From: Sipunculus nudus | Taxonomy: Eukaryota; Annelida; Sipuncula; Golfingiida; Sipunculidae | Direction: 5' to 3' | Length of the DNA stretch: 64,000 bases | Assembly (NCBI GenBank): GCA_026874595.1 | Contig: CM049317.1 | Coordinates: 56,084,118 to 56,148,117 of the forward strand | Shown here: in pieces, positions 34,433-44,870 of the stretch | Numbering within the stretch: position 1 is the stretch's first letter | How the letters are laid out: each line of letters starts with the position of its first letter | The notes under the pieces: model-generated | The model's database searches: none | What the model was told of the DNA's origin: nothing | Seen by the model: the letters and a program-made list of their open reading frames with translations, nothing else | Program-made: the position numbers and the translations under genes

Positions 34433-35600
34433 TTGACACCAGATAGACGTCAGAAGAAACAACTGTGTCATGTTAACATGCTGAAACCATATTATGACAG
34501 AAACAGCACATCAGATGTTGTACAAAATGTTACTGCTGTTAATTGTGTAAAAACTGACCCTGACCCAGTTAAAGTAGATACTGATTGTAAGTGTGATGTA
34601 GACATTCATTGTGGTACAGTACCATTAAAAAACTCAGACGTGCTTAACAACCTGGATGCCAAACTGTCACACCTTATCGCACAACAACTACAAGACCTCA
34701 AGAACCTGCTGCTGAATTATGAACATTTGTTTAGTGACATTCCAACGCGAACTAACATGTTGTGCCATGACGTCAATGTTGGCGAGGCAAGCGCAGTCAA
34801 GCAACATCCATATAGACTGAATCCAGAACAGCAAAAGTATCTACAGGATGAGATTCAATATTTGCTGGTCAATGATTTTATTGAACGATAGGATCAGTAA
34901 CTGGAGTTCACCATGTATTCTTGTGCCAAAACCTGATGGAAGTTACCGTATGTGCACAGATTATCGAAAAATGAACTCTGTCACCAAGACTGACATGTTC
35001 CCGATTCCGAGGATCGATGATTGTATTGATAAGAGTCGGTAGCTCCAGATATGTCTGCAAGTTTGACTTGCTAAAAGGATTCTGGCAAGTTCCGCTGACA
35101 GAACGAGCGAAAGAAGTGTCCGCATTTGTGACGCCGCAAGGACTGTACCAGTATAAAGTTATGCCGTTTGGCATGAAGAACTCACCAGCCACATTCCAGT
35201 GCCTCATCCATATGGTTTTCAAGGACATTCAGGGCTGCGACGCATATATTGATGACCTTATCATGTACAGCGACACCTGGGAGAAACATCTGCAAATTCT
35301 TCGGGACCTCTTCGAAAGACTCAGTGAAGCACGTCTGACCACCAACTTAGTAAAATCTGAGTTTTGTCATGCACAAGTAACATTTTTCGGTCATATTGTA
35401 GGGCAGGGTCAGGTAAAACCTGTCGATGCTAAGATAAGTGCTATTTCTGCATTTCCTAGACCAGAGAACAAAAAGCAAATAATGCGTTTTCTTGGTATGG
35501 TTGGATACTACAGGAAATGTTGTCCAAATTTTTCTGCTGTAGCTGAACCTTTGACTAATTTGTTAAAGAAGAAACAAATATTTGTATGGAATGTTTAGTG
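34433..35600 (+). pseudogene. rt: Reverse transcriptase of the Gmr1-like element
   Basis: The frame 34433-34891 fuses the integrase tail (CHVNMLKPYYDR) to the RT N-terminus (LNPEQQKYLQDEIQYLL, NDFIE) without a break, which proves the INT-RT order. After stops at 34889 and 35040, 35017-35598 carries KFDLLKGFWQVPL (first catalytic Asp), MPFGMKNSPATFQ, and the YIDDLIMYS box with the Asp pair, then FLGMVGYYRK. It would copy the element RNA. The motifs are intact, and two in-frame breaks separate the fingers from the palm. Confidence 0.92.
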
Positions 35601-36060
35601 TGAAAATGCATTTCAAAATTTGGAAGCAATTCTGCTAAGTTCACCAGTTTTGGTAGCTCCAGACTTTTCTGTACCTTTTAAGTTAGCTGTAGATGCTAGT
35701 GATACTGCTGCTGGTGCTATGTGTTGTTACAAGAAGGCAATGATGGCATAGATCATCAAATTTGTTTTTTCTCAAGAAAGTTTAATGCAAACCAGAAAAA
35801 CTACTCCACTATTGAAAAAGAATGTTTGGCTTTGATTTTGGCGTTGCAACATTTTGAAGTTTATGTTACTTTATCAGTCAGGCCTATCATTGTCTTAAGT
35901 GATCACAATCCCCTCACATTCATGAACAAGTTGAAGAGTAAAAAATCAAAGATTGTTGAGATGGAGTTTGTTCTTACAGGATTAAAATCTTGATATCACA
36001 CATTAAAGGGAAGTACAATGTACTTGCTGATTGCTTTTCGAGATGTTTATGAAATGTTGT
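35600..36060 (+). pseudogene. rnh: RNase H of the Gmr1-like element
   Basis: FKLAVDASDTAAGAM (35678-35722) gives the first Asp. After a shift, 35721-35993 carries FSRKFNANQKNYSTIEKECLA (Glu) and VLSDHNPLTFM (Asp). The frame ends at about 35993 with no integrase after it, only about 190 bp of non-coding sequence and the polypurine tract. This confirms that pol ends with RNase H. Confidence 0.88.
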
Positions 36061-36180
36061 AAACAGGATGTTTATGTGATGTTGTAAATAAGATGATTTT
36101 TAAGATGTTGTAAAAATTTAGTGATTGTGATCGCGATGAGTTTTCCGTGAAAACTTTCTTTTTTCTTAAAGGAGGGGGAG

Positions 36181-37034
36181 TGTTACAGGTGCTCTTTTTA
36201 TTGTGTGACACGGGCGTAACTCGTGTTTTGACACCCTCGCCGGGCCGTTTGTTACATTCACAGTTTAATCCGTACTGGTTGAACTCTCGTTGTCATGCTA
36301 GCCTTGGGCATATCGCCTGGCCGAGACCACGTGTGGACCCTGGTATGTGGAGACACACACAGCGATGTTCTTCTAGATGATTCCTGTGGCGCGTGTTTAC
36401 TGTGTTGTGTAAGATCCTTTAGACTGTTCGAGAAATAGAAGCTTCTCGGCTTGAGGTGAAAAGGTATATAAAAGGGCTGTGTTTTAGGGCCGAGGGAGAG
36501 CAACAGAGAAGAGTCCAGCGGACGCAGAAGCGTGTGTGTCAGTTGTTGGGACCTTATCCGATGAGCGCGACAATTATTGATTGTCTTCAGACTTTCTCCT
36601 GGATTTTGTGACGAGTCTTGTTTGGACTTCAGTTTACTTTCTGGATTGTTTCAAGAGCTTTAAACTGGACTGCCATTCTCTGAGAGTATAAATTTAAAGA
36701 ACTTTTCGTTGTGACGTAGGTGGTATCCAGGTACTGTGCACATTGTTTATTTTAATGTTTGATTGTATTGTTTTGTTGTTATACCGCTGTTATACTGTTT
36801 AATTGTATTGATTTAGTGTATTGTAATGTTAGGGTTGTTTTAAGAATAAATTATGGTTATTTGTTAACAAAAAAAAAAAACACTGACTTCTTTATTCATT
36901 CCCCTAGACATTTCACGCTGCCTGGTGTTACTGATTTTTAAAAATGCCTAGTGTTACAGAAAATAATTTTTTTAATCTCCATTACAAAATTTGTGTTCAT
37001 CACGCATACGTGATTTGTTTATATTAGGTTCCGT

Positions 37035-37038
<4 letters not shown>
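36181..37038 (+). repeat. 3' LTR of the Gmr1-like element (complete, 858 bp)
   Basis: Begins TGTTACAGGT right after the polypurine tract (to 36180) and ends CCGTAACA at 37038. A TATA box (tatataaaag) lies at 36465-36474 and AATAAA at 36845-36850, followed by an A-run. It retains the 43 bp deleted from the 5' LTR. (AT)n starts at the next base. Confidence 0.93.

Positions 37039-37083
<45 letters not shown>
37039..37083. repeat. (AT)n microsatellite abutting the 3' LTR
   Basis: About 22 AT units starting at the base after the LTR end. Confidence 0.95.
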
Positions 37084-37085
<2 letters not shown>

Positions 37086-38057
37086 TAGGTGCTATATTAA
37101 ATGAATAAAGTATAAGTTTAAAATTCACAGTTTTCTTTTCTGAATTGACTGTTGGAAACCCTGAGCGTAACACACAACAGACACTTTGTGATAAAGATGG
37201 ACAGAAGACGTCTTATTTAACATGTGATCTTACAGATCTACATGATTTTATTGATATGGTGATTATAACAAGGGACCCGTAGGTCGTAGTGCTCAGCTGA
37301 AGTTGATCTTGAAGTTAAAAATCTAAAATAACAACTAATGAAGATAACGTCCGAGAGGAAAAGGAAGTATAAACTAGATATTGGTTGATATGATTGATTT
37401 GAACTGATAAGTAAGAAAATTGTTGCAAATAATACTTTGTGATCTGACCATGTGTTTTCTAATGGTGAAAACTGAAGCATGTGAGCAATTTGTAAACATG
37501 AGATCTTTACTTTGACCATGATCTGTGGTTGACATCTTGATAAGTTGTTGACAGCTCAGCAGTTGACCCGTTTGTTCAATTAAATCCTAATCTTTTATCA
37601 TACCATTTTATATAGTTGCCATATAATTAACGTCCCCAGTCCACACACAGGTGCAAATATATATGGTGGGGGACAGGCTTTGAGGCGCTAAATGGTAGGA
37701 GTTTCAACATCTCTGCATATACATACATGGGATATGAAATTTAATTCAACAGTTCGTACAAGAAAAACAGTAGATCCATAATTACTAAATATTTAGAAAT
37801 GGACAGACGGACAGGTAGAAGAACAAGGCTGATCACTTTATTTCCCGATCTCCTTAGGCAGGAAAATAATGATTAAATGTTTGCATTAGATCCTCACTTT
37901 TTATTTTATAATTTTATTAATGTATAATTTTCATACATTTCCAATAACACATATATATCTGAACAAACATGTTTAAATCAATTCGAAATTCTAAATCATC
38001 ATCATCATTTATCACTTATTTTGCTCATATATTAACATAACATTATGCACACTGTTG
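37084..38057. other. No gene recognised
   Basis: AT-rich. The minus frame 37238-37519 has no domain. Nothing structural was seen. Confidence 0.45.
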
Positions 38058-41000
38058 GATTTAAAGGGGGTGGAAGCCTTGCAATTTAATCCCCATATAT
38101 GAATAAGTCACACCTGAAGGGCCGCCCGGGCACATTGAAAATTTATTATAATCAGAATCTGTATATGTAATAATATGGAATTGCAGTCGAGAAGCGCAGT
38201 ACTGGGCGCTGCCATGACAGCTTCTGCAGCTGTGAACTGCCCCGTGATAAGGCGAGATAACACGGGACTATGACGCGGTGGCAACCCAAACACTGTCACT
38301 TCCGGTGCACGTGTATTACTTAAAGCCTTGTCAAATCCTTCAAATTATCAACTACAAAATCAAAGATGCCTCAGTGTCAAGCGGTCGATTATTCCAACCG
38401 TCGAGTGAACACTACGAGGATTGTTTTCTTCATGGTCCCTAATTGCCGCGGAGACCCGAGTAAACGGAAATTAGCTGAAAAAAGGCTCCAACATAGGCCG
38501 TGGGCGTGGCAACTCAGTGCCATGCAGTGGTCACCCATCCTTTCGGCAAGGGCTGGGGTTTCTGCATGGGAAATTTTACTCAAGACTACCTAACAAATAC
38601 AGCACTAACGACGGACAAGAAGAGTATCAGATGTTGACAGCTGAGGCATGATGCAATAACAGCATTGTTTGGGTACAAGATCCAAGATGTGGACAGAGGT
38701 CCTGACCTCGCCCGGCCGTCAAGCGGACGAGAGCAAAAGCAGGCAAGTGCCGTCACGTCTCTTACCAGTTAACAAGATCTCGATAGTTACTGAAACTTTT
38801 AATGTTTATCATGTTTTTAGACATTTAAAAATTAGCATTGTATGAGGCTTTTTTATCAAATTTCCTGGCAATTTGCACACGCTGCGGACATATATTCACC
38901 TGATGTTCCCATCATCGCCCACGTCAGCCGCTTGGGGGGGGGGGGGGATTTATTCTTTCGCGGCCCTTTTGCAAAAAGTGAGAAATAATTCTGTACTCTT
39001 GAAAAGGTGAATTTCATGTCCAGAAAAAAAAAATTATCTGAACAATTATTAAAGGGAAGGACAGATAAAAGGTATCTAGGAAGTCTTAGAATATTTCTTG
39101 TTAACATGAACCTTTGTCAAATGTCGTTTAGTATCAAACTCGACACTCGTTTTTTTTATAAAGGATTGACTGGCAGTTGTCAGAAACTTGGTCTGCTCCC
39201 CAGATCAAACATACTTTTTATTATTTACAATTTTTACACAGGTGAACATTATTTTGTATTGATTTTTTTATTAATTAAATAATATACATGTATAAATACA
39301 ATCACTATTTTTTACCTCTCCTCAGTGTCATTTTCTTTATGTAAGTACATAAAAACTGTATTTTAATGTTACCTTTAATGTTACATGCACACAATATCAA
39401 TATCATAAATGTATAAATATATATATATACACACGCACACATAAAATTATAGTTTACCGTCTTATAATACTGAGAGTCGACTTTCTCAATATAAATATAT
39501 AAATGTTGTATATTCATGTTACTTTGACACACAGACAAACATATTTATATAATAACATTGATTGGTAGATCAGAAAAAAATATCACTGAATGTAACACTA
39601 TTCTGTAGTTAATGGTTATAATATTATTTTTATTGCAGGGCTTCCCCCACCTCTTTGAAACAAGGGTACTTGTCATCTGGATCTGGCTGCAGCACTTCTT
39701 GATGGCAGAGTGATTCTGTTTGCCCTGCATAGATATTCCAAATGTTTATCCTGGCTGGTAGATGTCTGAAAGCCATTAGCCTAATCTGCCTGGAACAAAT
39801 ACAGCACAGTGATTACATATTTGCAATTTTGAATGTGAAAATAAAATGTATTATAAATATGAATGTGAGATGTGTTCATTTATTTGCTATCCAGGTCTAG
39901 ATCTTTTATGTTTCTGTGAGATATTTCTAAATTTTGTCATATGCCTTATTTCACTGGCCACTTTTTAAAGTTTTGATAAATGTATAAAAATACAAGAAAA
40001 CTGCAAGACTATTATTAAAGTTCATTTGTATATGGCTATGAGCTTCACTGCTTTCTTCCCTTTTAATGCTTGTGAGAATCTTTTTATCAAGTTTGCAGCT
40101 GCATGAATGAAGAAGCTTATCTCTTTAAGTTATGAATACTCATTTTAAGTTTGGTATACATAATATATGACATATTTCATTTGCGGTAGTTTCATAGTTA
40201 AACTTGAATGGGAGAATATAATAAAAAAATATTTATTTACATGCATACAATGATACAATACATTACCGGTATATCCATAGTTGCACAAATATTTTTTAAA
40301 AAGTAAAGAGGGAAGACAGAAGGTGTAAAAGGGCCAAATATAAAGATATAAAATATATGCAGGAGTAAAGTACTGACGATCGTACGCATATCGTAATTAT
40401 TATTGTTATATTTGAAAGTCCTTCTGGTCTTACCTGTTACTATTAGTCATTGTGTAAGGTACCCATCTCCTTTCAACTTTCAACATTAAGTGTCTGGAAA
40501 ATCACGTCCGAAGCACCGCCTCCGACAGACAAAGTAAAGCTGGCAGGTTAGATGACACAATCGGTTTCGGCCAAGTCAGACGAGCGGACACCTCTCTAAG
40601 CTCTGCAGCACACGCGTGATCTCCTGGTCGGCAACAAGTGACTGCGTCGAGACCATGAACCTAAGGCATGAAAATCCCGCCCAGTGTTTTCATACTCGTC
40701 CGACGATGTTTTTTTTTTTGTCATTTTGCAGTACTCGTTCACACTGTCACATCTCTTGCTCGTACAAATACGGTTGAATTTCGCTGAGATCGCGCGTTGT
40801 TTACCAAGTGGCCATGCTGCTCTCCCAATATGACCTTCACCCTAACCTCCGCGCAGAAACCACTGCTGCGCAAGCAGATGGCACACAACTGACCAGCCTC
40901 CCTGCTGGAGGTTACAGCCAATCACTGTGCTGCTACAGTAGGGTTCCCGTTACGTCAGCAGTGCTTGGCCGAGCAAGCCAACATGGCAGCGCCCATGGGC

Positions 41001-41141
41001 CTTGTTTTTTTTTCTCATTTGACCATAATTACTAGACTAACTGTGATCATATGGCGCGTATGGCATCCCTGTTAACGATGCTCATGGATGGATTAATTGA
41101 ATTAAGCAGGTTCAGATTTAAGGCTTCCACCCCTTTTAATC
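38058..41141 (+). mobile_element. P-element/THAP-like DNA transposon remnant
   Basis: AAAGGGGGTGGAAGCCTT at 38063-38080 is matched by the inverted AAGGCTTCCACCCCTTTT at 41120-41137 with one mismatch. A THAP-type start codes just inside the left end (38366). P elements have this layout: terminal inverted repeats and a transposase opening with a THAP zinc domain. The rest of the 3.1 kb shows no transposase core, only AT-rich DNA and a poly-G tract at 38934-38947, so it is internally decayed. No 8-bp target duplication could be confirmed. Confidence 0.6.
38366..38593 (+). pseudogene. THAP-domain start of a P-like transposase
   Basis: The frame opens MPQCQAVDYSNRR and continues FFMVPNCRGDPSKRKL. 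THAP domains begin M-P-x-x-C-x-x-x-x-C-x-N-R and continue with a F..P.....R..W segment and a C..H pair. Here the first Cys is present, the second is Tyr (TAT), and the frame diverges after about 40 residues into GC-rich sequence without the later Cys/His. The domain would bind the element's subterminal DNA; this copy is not functional. Confidence 0.6.
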
Positions 41142-43005
41142 TTATTTCGAATCATAAATAACATTAAATTATTCAAAAGGAAATTAGTTTCTTTAAAAGT
41201 ACCACAATACCACAACATGGCATCTTGTAGATTACATTGGAGTTAAAACAGCGTTTTTAGTTTTGGAAATACAGTTCAAACAATAACAATTAAACCATTA
41301 CACTTAATGTTTATTGCTGTTGGAGTGGGATTGGGAGTGATTTGAGAATAACTGTGCACTTTTGACAGCAGGGGGGGGGGATCTTGACTATGCTTGTGGA
41401 TCTTGACATTGCAAGTGAAAACAATATAGCCCCCCCCCCCCTAAAAAAAAACAGTAGCTAGCCTTGTTTGTGAGCTTTTATCTTCAAATTTCATATTTTA
41501 ACATATTAAATCCCTATGTGCATATGCTGTAAAAAATCAAATCAGCAGTGCTTACAGGAATAAAATGTGCCATCGTCAAAGATGGGCATATTTTAAGTTA
41601 CTGATTTTACACTTATGCTAATAATTTAAGAATTTCCGAAAAAAATTGATCTTATTTATATCATACAATTAAATCTTGATTAAATTGTTGTATCATTGAA
41701 AAAAATCTCCAACTATAGCCGTTACCATGTTAACACAGAAAATATATTTCTTGCTATTTTGATAAGGTACCTTATTAATGTTTCGGTCCATAATTTTTTA
41801 AAAGTATATATAATATTGACCTCATTTTTGGCCGTTCATAGGAAATATAAAGCGGAAATTTATGAATGTTTGTTAATATGAACAAACATAGACGAGTGGT
41901 TTTGATATTAGGCAGTCATGAAATGTAACAACAGGTTTCTCCTTAATTTCTCGAAGGACCGAAGTCGCATTAACCTAATTTTTGCCTTAGTATAGGAGAA
42001 GTAAGAGAACTTATGCACATTTTATTGTGTGTCAAATTTTAAATTTGTAGGTCTTATTGTTTCAAAACGGACAAACGGACAGACAGACTGACAGACGGAT
42101 GACAAACAATGGATCATAACTATAGCTCAAATGACTTATAGTCAGCTGAACTAAAAATTGTAATGTATGTCAACAGTTTGGACAGTGTTAATGTTTCCCA
42201 GAAATCTTTAGTTATTGTTGCATTTTTCAGATAGTGTTGCTCATGTCATGATGTCCCTTTAATTCACAGATTGTTGATTATTTTTTATTTATATATCTAT
42301 ACCATGGTGTCTGTACTTTATGAAATACAATTCATTTCAAAACTACTTGGACAAGAATAAGCATGACGATAACCAAGAGATCATTCATACAACACCATTT
42401 GAACGCTGATGTATGATGAAATAAAAGGTATTTTCTGCCTTGTCAAATTCGTTGATATTCAACCCCCCCCCCTCACACACACACACACACAATTGCTTAG
42501 GACTTTTTTTCTGACATTAAGGCCATACTAAGGAATCAAAATGAGGTGAGTTTGCTTTTGTTGCAATTTGTGTGAGGTTGACCACTTATTTCGGATAAAT
42601 TGCCTGTACTCTGTATGCAACCTACCACCTTGGGTTACATGTTCTTTCCCCGTTTGTCAACATTGCTGTGTTAACAAACATGTTGTTGATAAAAAAATTC
42701 ATAAATCCTTCACGAAGGCGTTATAAGAACTTGTCACAACCAAATTTACGCTTAGATCGTTCATATAAACACAGAGGAAGCCAGAAATCACAAATTCTTT
42801 TTTTTTCAAAAGGTAGGTGAATGGGCGCCCTTAAATTGTGTATAAAAGGCATTGGAGTATATGCAACCTACCCCCTTAGGTAACATGTTCTTGATAAACA
42901 AGCATAAATACACAAACGGTTTGTACCAGAAAAATCGCAGTTGCCACCTGTTTTTGTACTTTTGTACTATAATCGTACCAGACTGCCAGTTGTAAATTGA
43001 CGGTT
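41142..43005. other. No gene recognised; F3 5' end in reverse near 42160
   Basis: AT-rich DNA with poly-G (41370) and poly-C (41431, 42462) tracts and a short (CA)n at 42476. On the minus strand from about 42160, 'agttcagctgactataagtcatttgagctata' matches the start of the F3 element, followed by 'tgtctgtccgtttgtccg'. This is a 5' F3 fragment of perhaps 250 bp. No coding sequence. Confidence 0.55.
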
Positions 43006-43009
43006 TATT

Positions 43010-43161
43010 GATAGATGTAGATAGATAGAAAGATAGCTAGATAGAAACGATAGACTAAGATAAGATAGAATAAGAAAAGATATAAGAAAAGATAGGGAGA
43101 TAGGATAAGGTTGAACAGGATAAGATAAGACTAGGATAAAGTAAGATCAGATAGATAGATA

Positions 43162-43207
<46 letters not shown>
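43010..43207. repeat. (GATA/AAGATA)n passing into (GA)n
   Basis: Degenerate 'agata/aagata' units from 43010 lead to 'agatagatagatag' at about 43150 and pure (GA)n at 43165-43207. Confidence 0.93.
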
Positions 43208-43211
<4 letters not shown>

Positions 43212-43432
43212 CGTAGTAGTTCGATCACACCCACCTGAATTCGACAGCCATTGAGGAATGTGGTCCGGAAGGGTGTGAAGAGCGGCGAGAAATATTTTAG
43301 GGAAAATGAGAGCAGTTGACCGCAACATTCCGCTCAGACTTCACCAACAGCAAATGTATCCAGGACTTGTGAATATATACGTGTTTATCGATGAATATAT
43401 ACGATCTTGTACTGTGTATGAAAAGATTTTAC

Positions 43433-43648
43433 CTTTGAGAACAAATCTGAGAAATCCTTTCAGGTGGTCTAGTTCCTCTCTCGTCTCGACACTGAGCAGG
43501 CTGCCATGTTTGGATTCACAAAAAAGTTTGGCTCCATGATATGTATACCTAAGAGGATCGAAGGTGTAACAGGAAGGGGCCCATGTTCCGTCCCTTGAGC
43601 GTCTCCCACAAGCAAAGAAGTGATGGTAGCGATGTGGACAATGCCCGA
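43433..43648 (-). CDS. C-type lectin domain, N-terminal exon (secreted lectin)
   Basis: On the minus strand an acceptor (tcattacag) is followed by GHCPHRYHHF, GTWAPSCYTF, YHGAKLFCESKHGSLLSV and ETREELDHLKGFL. This is the first half of a C-type lectin domain: 'CP..W....SCY.F', the A..C....G.L..V helix-strand unit and the EE...L helix. A donor (CAAAG|gtaaaa) closes it. The 216-nt exon is phase 1 at both ends. It joins in frame to the exon at 27381-27624 and can receive the signal-peptide exon at 56265-56364. Expected role: secreted glycan recognition, as in molluscan lectins. No disabling change is seen here. Confidence 0.8.
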
Positions 43649-43927
43649 CTGTAATGATTGAATATCCAGTGTCATCCATATATAATATAAATTTCTATTT
43701 TAACATTGTTTAATTTAAGCCAATACAGACGTTTATGAGAAACCTTAGCCAGATTCAGTTAATTTTGTTTTTTGAGTTCTCTGTGTTTATATTAAGTTTG
43801 TTCATTTAACCGACTGTATTCAGATCATTTTCATTTAGTTGTTAAATAAAAATTTGAATTATGTTGAATCATGTTGGGAACTGGAGGCCCTGTGGCCATT
43901 TTCCTGTATAAAGTTGTTCTGTTCTGT

Positions 43928-43930
<3 letters not shown>

Positions 43931-43977
<47 letters not shown>
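43931..43977. repeat. (AT)n microsatellite
   Basis: About 23 AT units, followed to 44150 by degenerate 'tatatgtatg' repeats. Confidence 0.95.
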
Positions 43978-43981
<4 letters not shown>

Positions 43982-44144
43982 TCATGTATGTATATATGTT
44001 TATATATATATATTTGTATTTATTTGATATATATGTATGTATATATATGTATATATGTATATATATGTTTGTATATGTATGTATATGCATATATGTATAT
44101 ATGTATGTATATTATATGTAATATACATACATATTATATATATT

Positions 44145-44148
<4 letters not shown>

Positions 44149-44183
<35 letters not shown>

Positions 44184-44207
44184 GAAGAGAGAGAGAGCGA
44201 GAGAAAG
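44149..44207. repeat. (GA)n tract, 3' tail of a SINE
   Basis: GA repeat with a few interruptions. On the minus strand it is the (TC)n tail directly after the SINE body. Confidence 0.9.
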
Positions 44208-44312
44208 ATGGAACTAGAATACACAAAAATGTCGGTTTACTGCCGATGGGAATCTAACCCATGATCTTCCGATTCCGGACGGCTGCTGTTACCACTAAGC
44301 TACGAAAGGACC
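44208..44312 (-). repeat. tRNA-derived SINE with (TC)n tail
   Basis: The minus strand reads a tRNA-like head with A box TAGCTTAGTGG (44292-44302) and B box GGTTAGATTCC (44249-44259), then a short body 'catcggcagtaaaccgaca' and a (TC)n tail. RNA polymerase III promoter boxes with correct order and spacing support a SINE. The pairing arm in the middle (tccg/cgga) mimics an anticodon stem. A 5'-truncated relative lies at 63178-63272. Confidence 0.75.
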
Positions 44313-44463
44313 CAACCCCTCTGTGTATTTGCACACTCTTATGGGAAAACGCGAAGTGACGACACGGTAGTATATAAAATAGGAATATATAATGCGGAGG
44401 TTACATATTTAATCAGTATGATCCAAGAAGTATATTGGGGAACATATTCCTGGTAGATAGCTA

Positions 44464-44675
44464 GATAATCTCAGATAGATTGGAACATATTTGGTTAATC
44501 TCTGATAGATTGGCACATATTTGGATAATCTCAGATAGATTGGAAAATATTTGGTTAATCTCTGATAGATTGGCACATATTTGAATAATCTCAGATAGAT
44601 TGGAAAATATTTGGTTAATCTCTGATAGATTGGCACATATTTGGATAATCTCAGATAGATTGGAAAATATTTGGG
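44464..44675. repeat. Minisatellite, 30/60-bp higher-order unit
   Basis: About seven 30-bp units alternate between two variants ('ttaatctctgatagattggc' and 'ataatctcagatagattgga', each followed by 'acatatttgg' or 'aaatatttgg'), giving a 60-bp period. The Tyr/Pro/Leu-rich minus frame is a translation of it. Confidence 0.9.
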
Positions 44676-44870
44676 ACTGGTTCTACTTTTTATACTTCAA
44701 ATGCCCTATGCCCAACAATCAGGGAATATTTGTTGAGCAGTGTAACATCGTAGAATTTTCGAATAGGTCATGGAAAAGTCTGGGACTGTGAGATATCATT
44801 ATCGAACTTTGCCGATTATCAGGTTCAGCAGGAAGAGCCAGCATTCATTTAACTCATGTCTGATATTTAT

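Larger units (their letters stand above)
30347..37038 (+). mobile_element. Ty3/gypsy LTR retrotransposon with copia-like pol order (Gmr1-like)
   Basis: LTRs of 623 (truncated) and 858 bp flank gag, protease, integrase, reverse transcriptase and RNase H, in that order. Canonical Ty3/gypsy elements place integrase last. Gmr1-type elements, described from deuterostomes, place it before RT. Gag has a SCAN-like block as in that lineage. LTR ends are TGTTAC/GTAACA. A polypurine tract (aaaggaggggga) abuts the 3' LTR. All coding regions carry stops or frameshifts, so the copy cannot move on its own. Flanks are (AT)n on both sides, so no target duplication can be read. Confidence 0.9.

Noticed and set aside
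36147-36503. Open frames at the 3' LTR on both strands
   Set aside because: They lie in regulatory LTR sequence, and no counterpart frame is kept in the other LTRs.
43869-44264. Tyr/Ile and Arg/Glu repeat frames
   Set aside because: Translations of (AT)n and (GA)n microsatellites. The same applies at 10067-10300, 23714-23932, 24974-25186 and 30152-30358.
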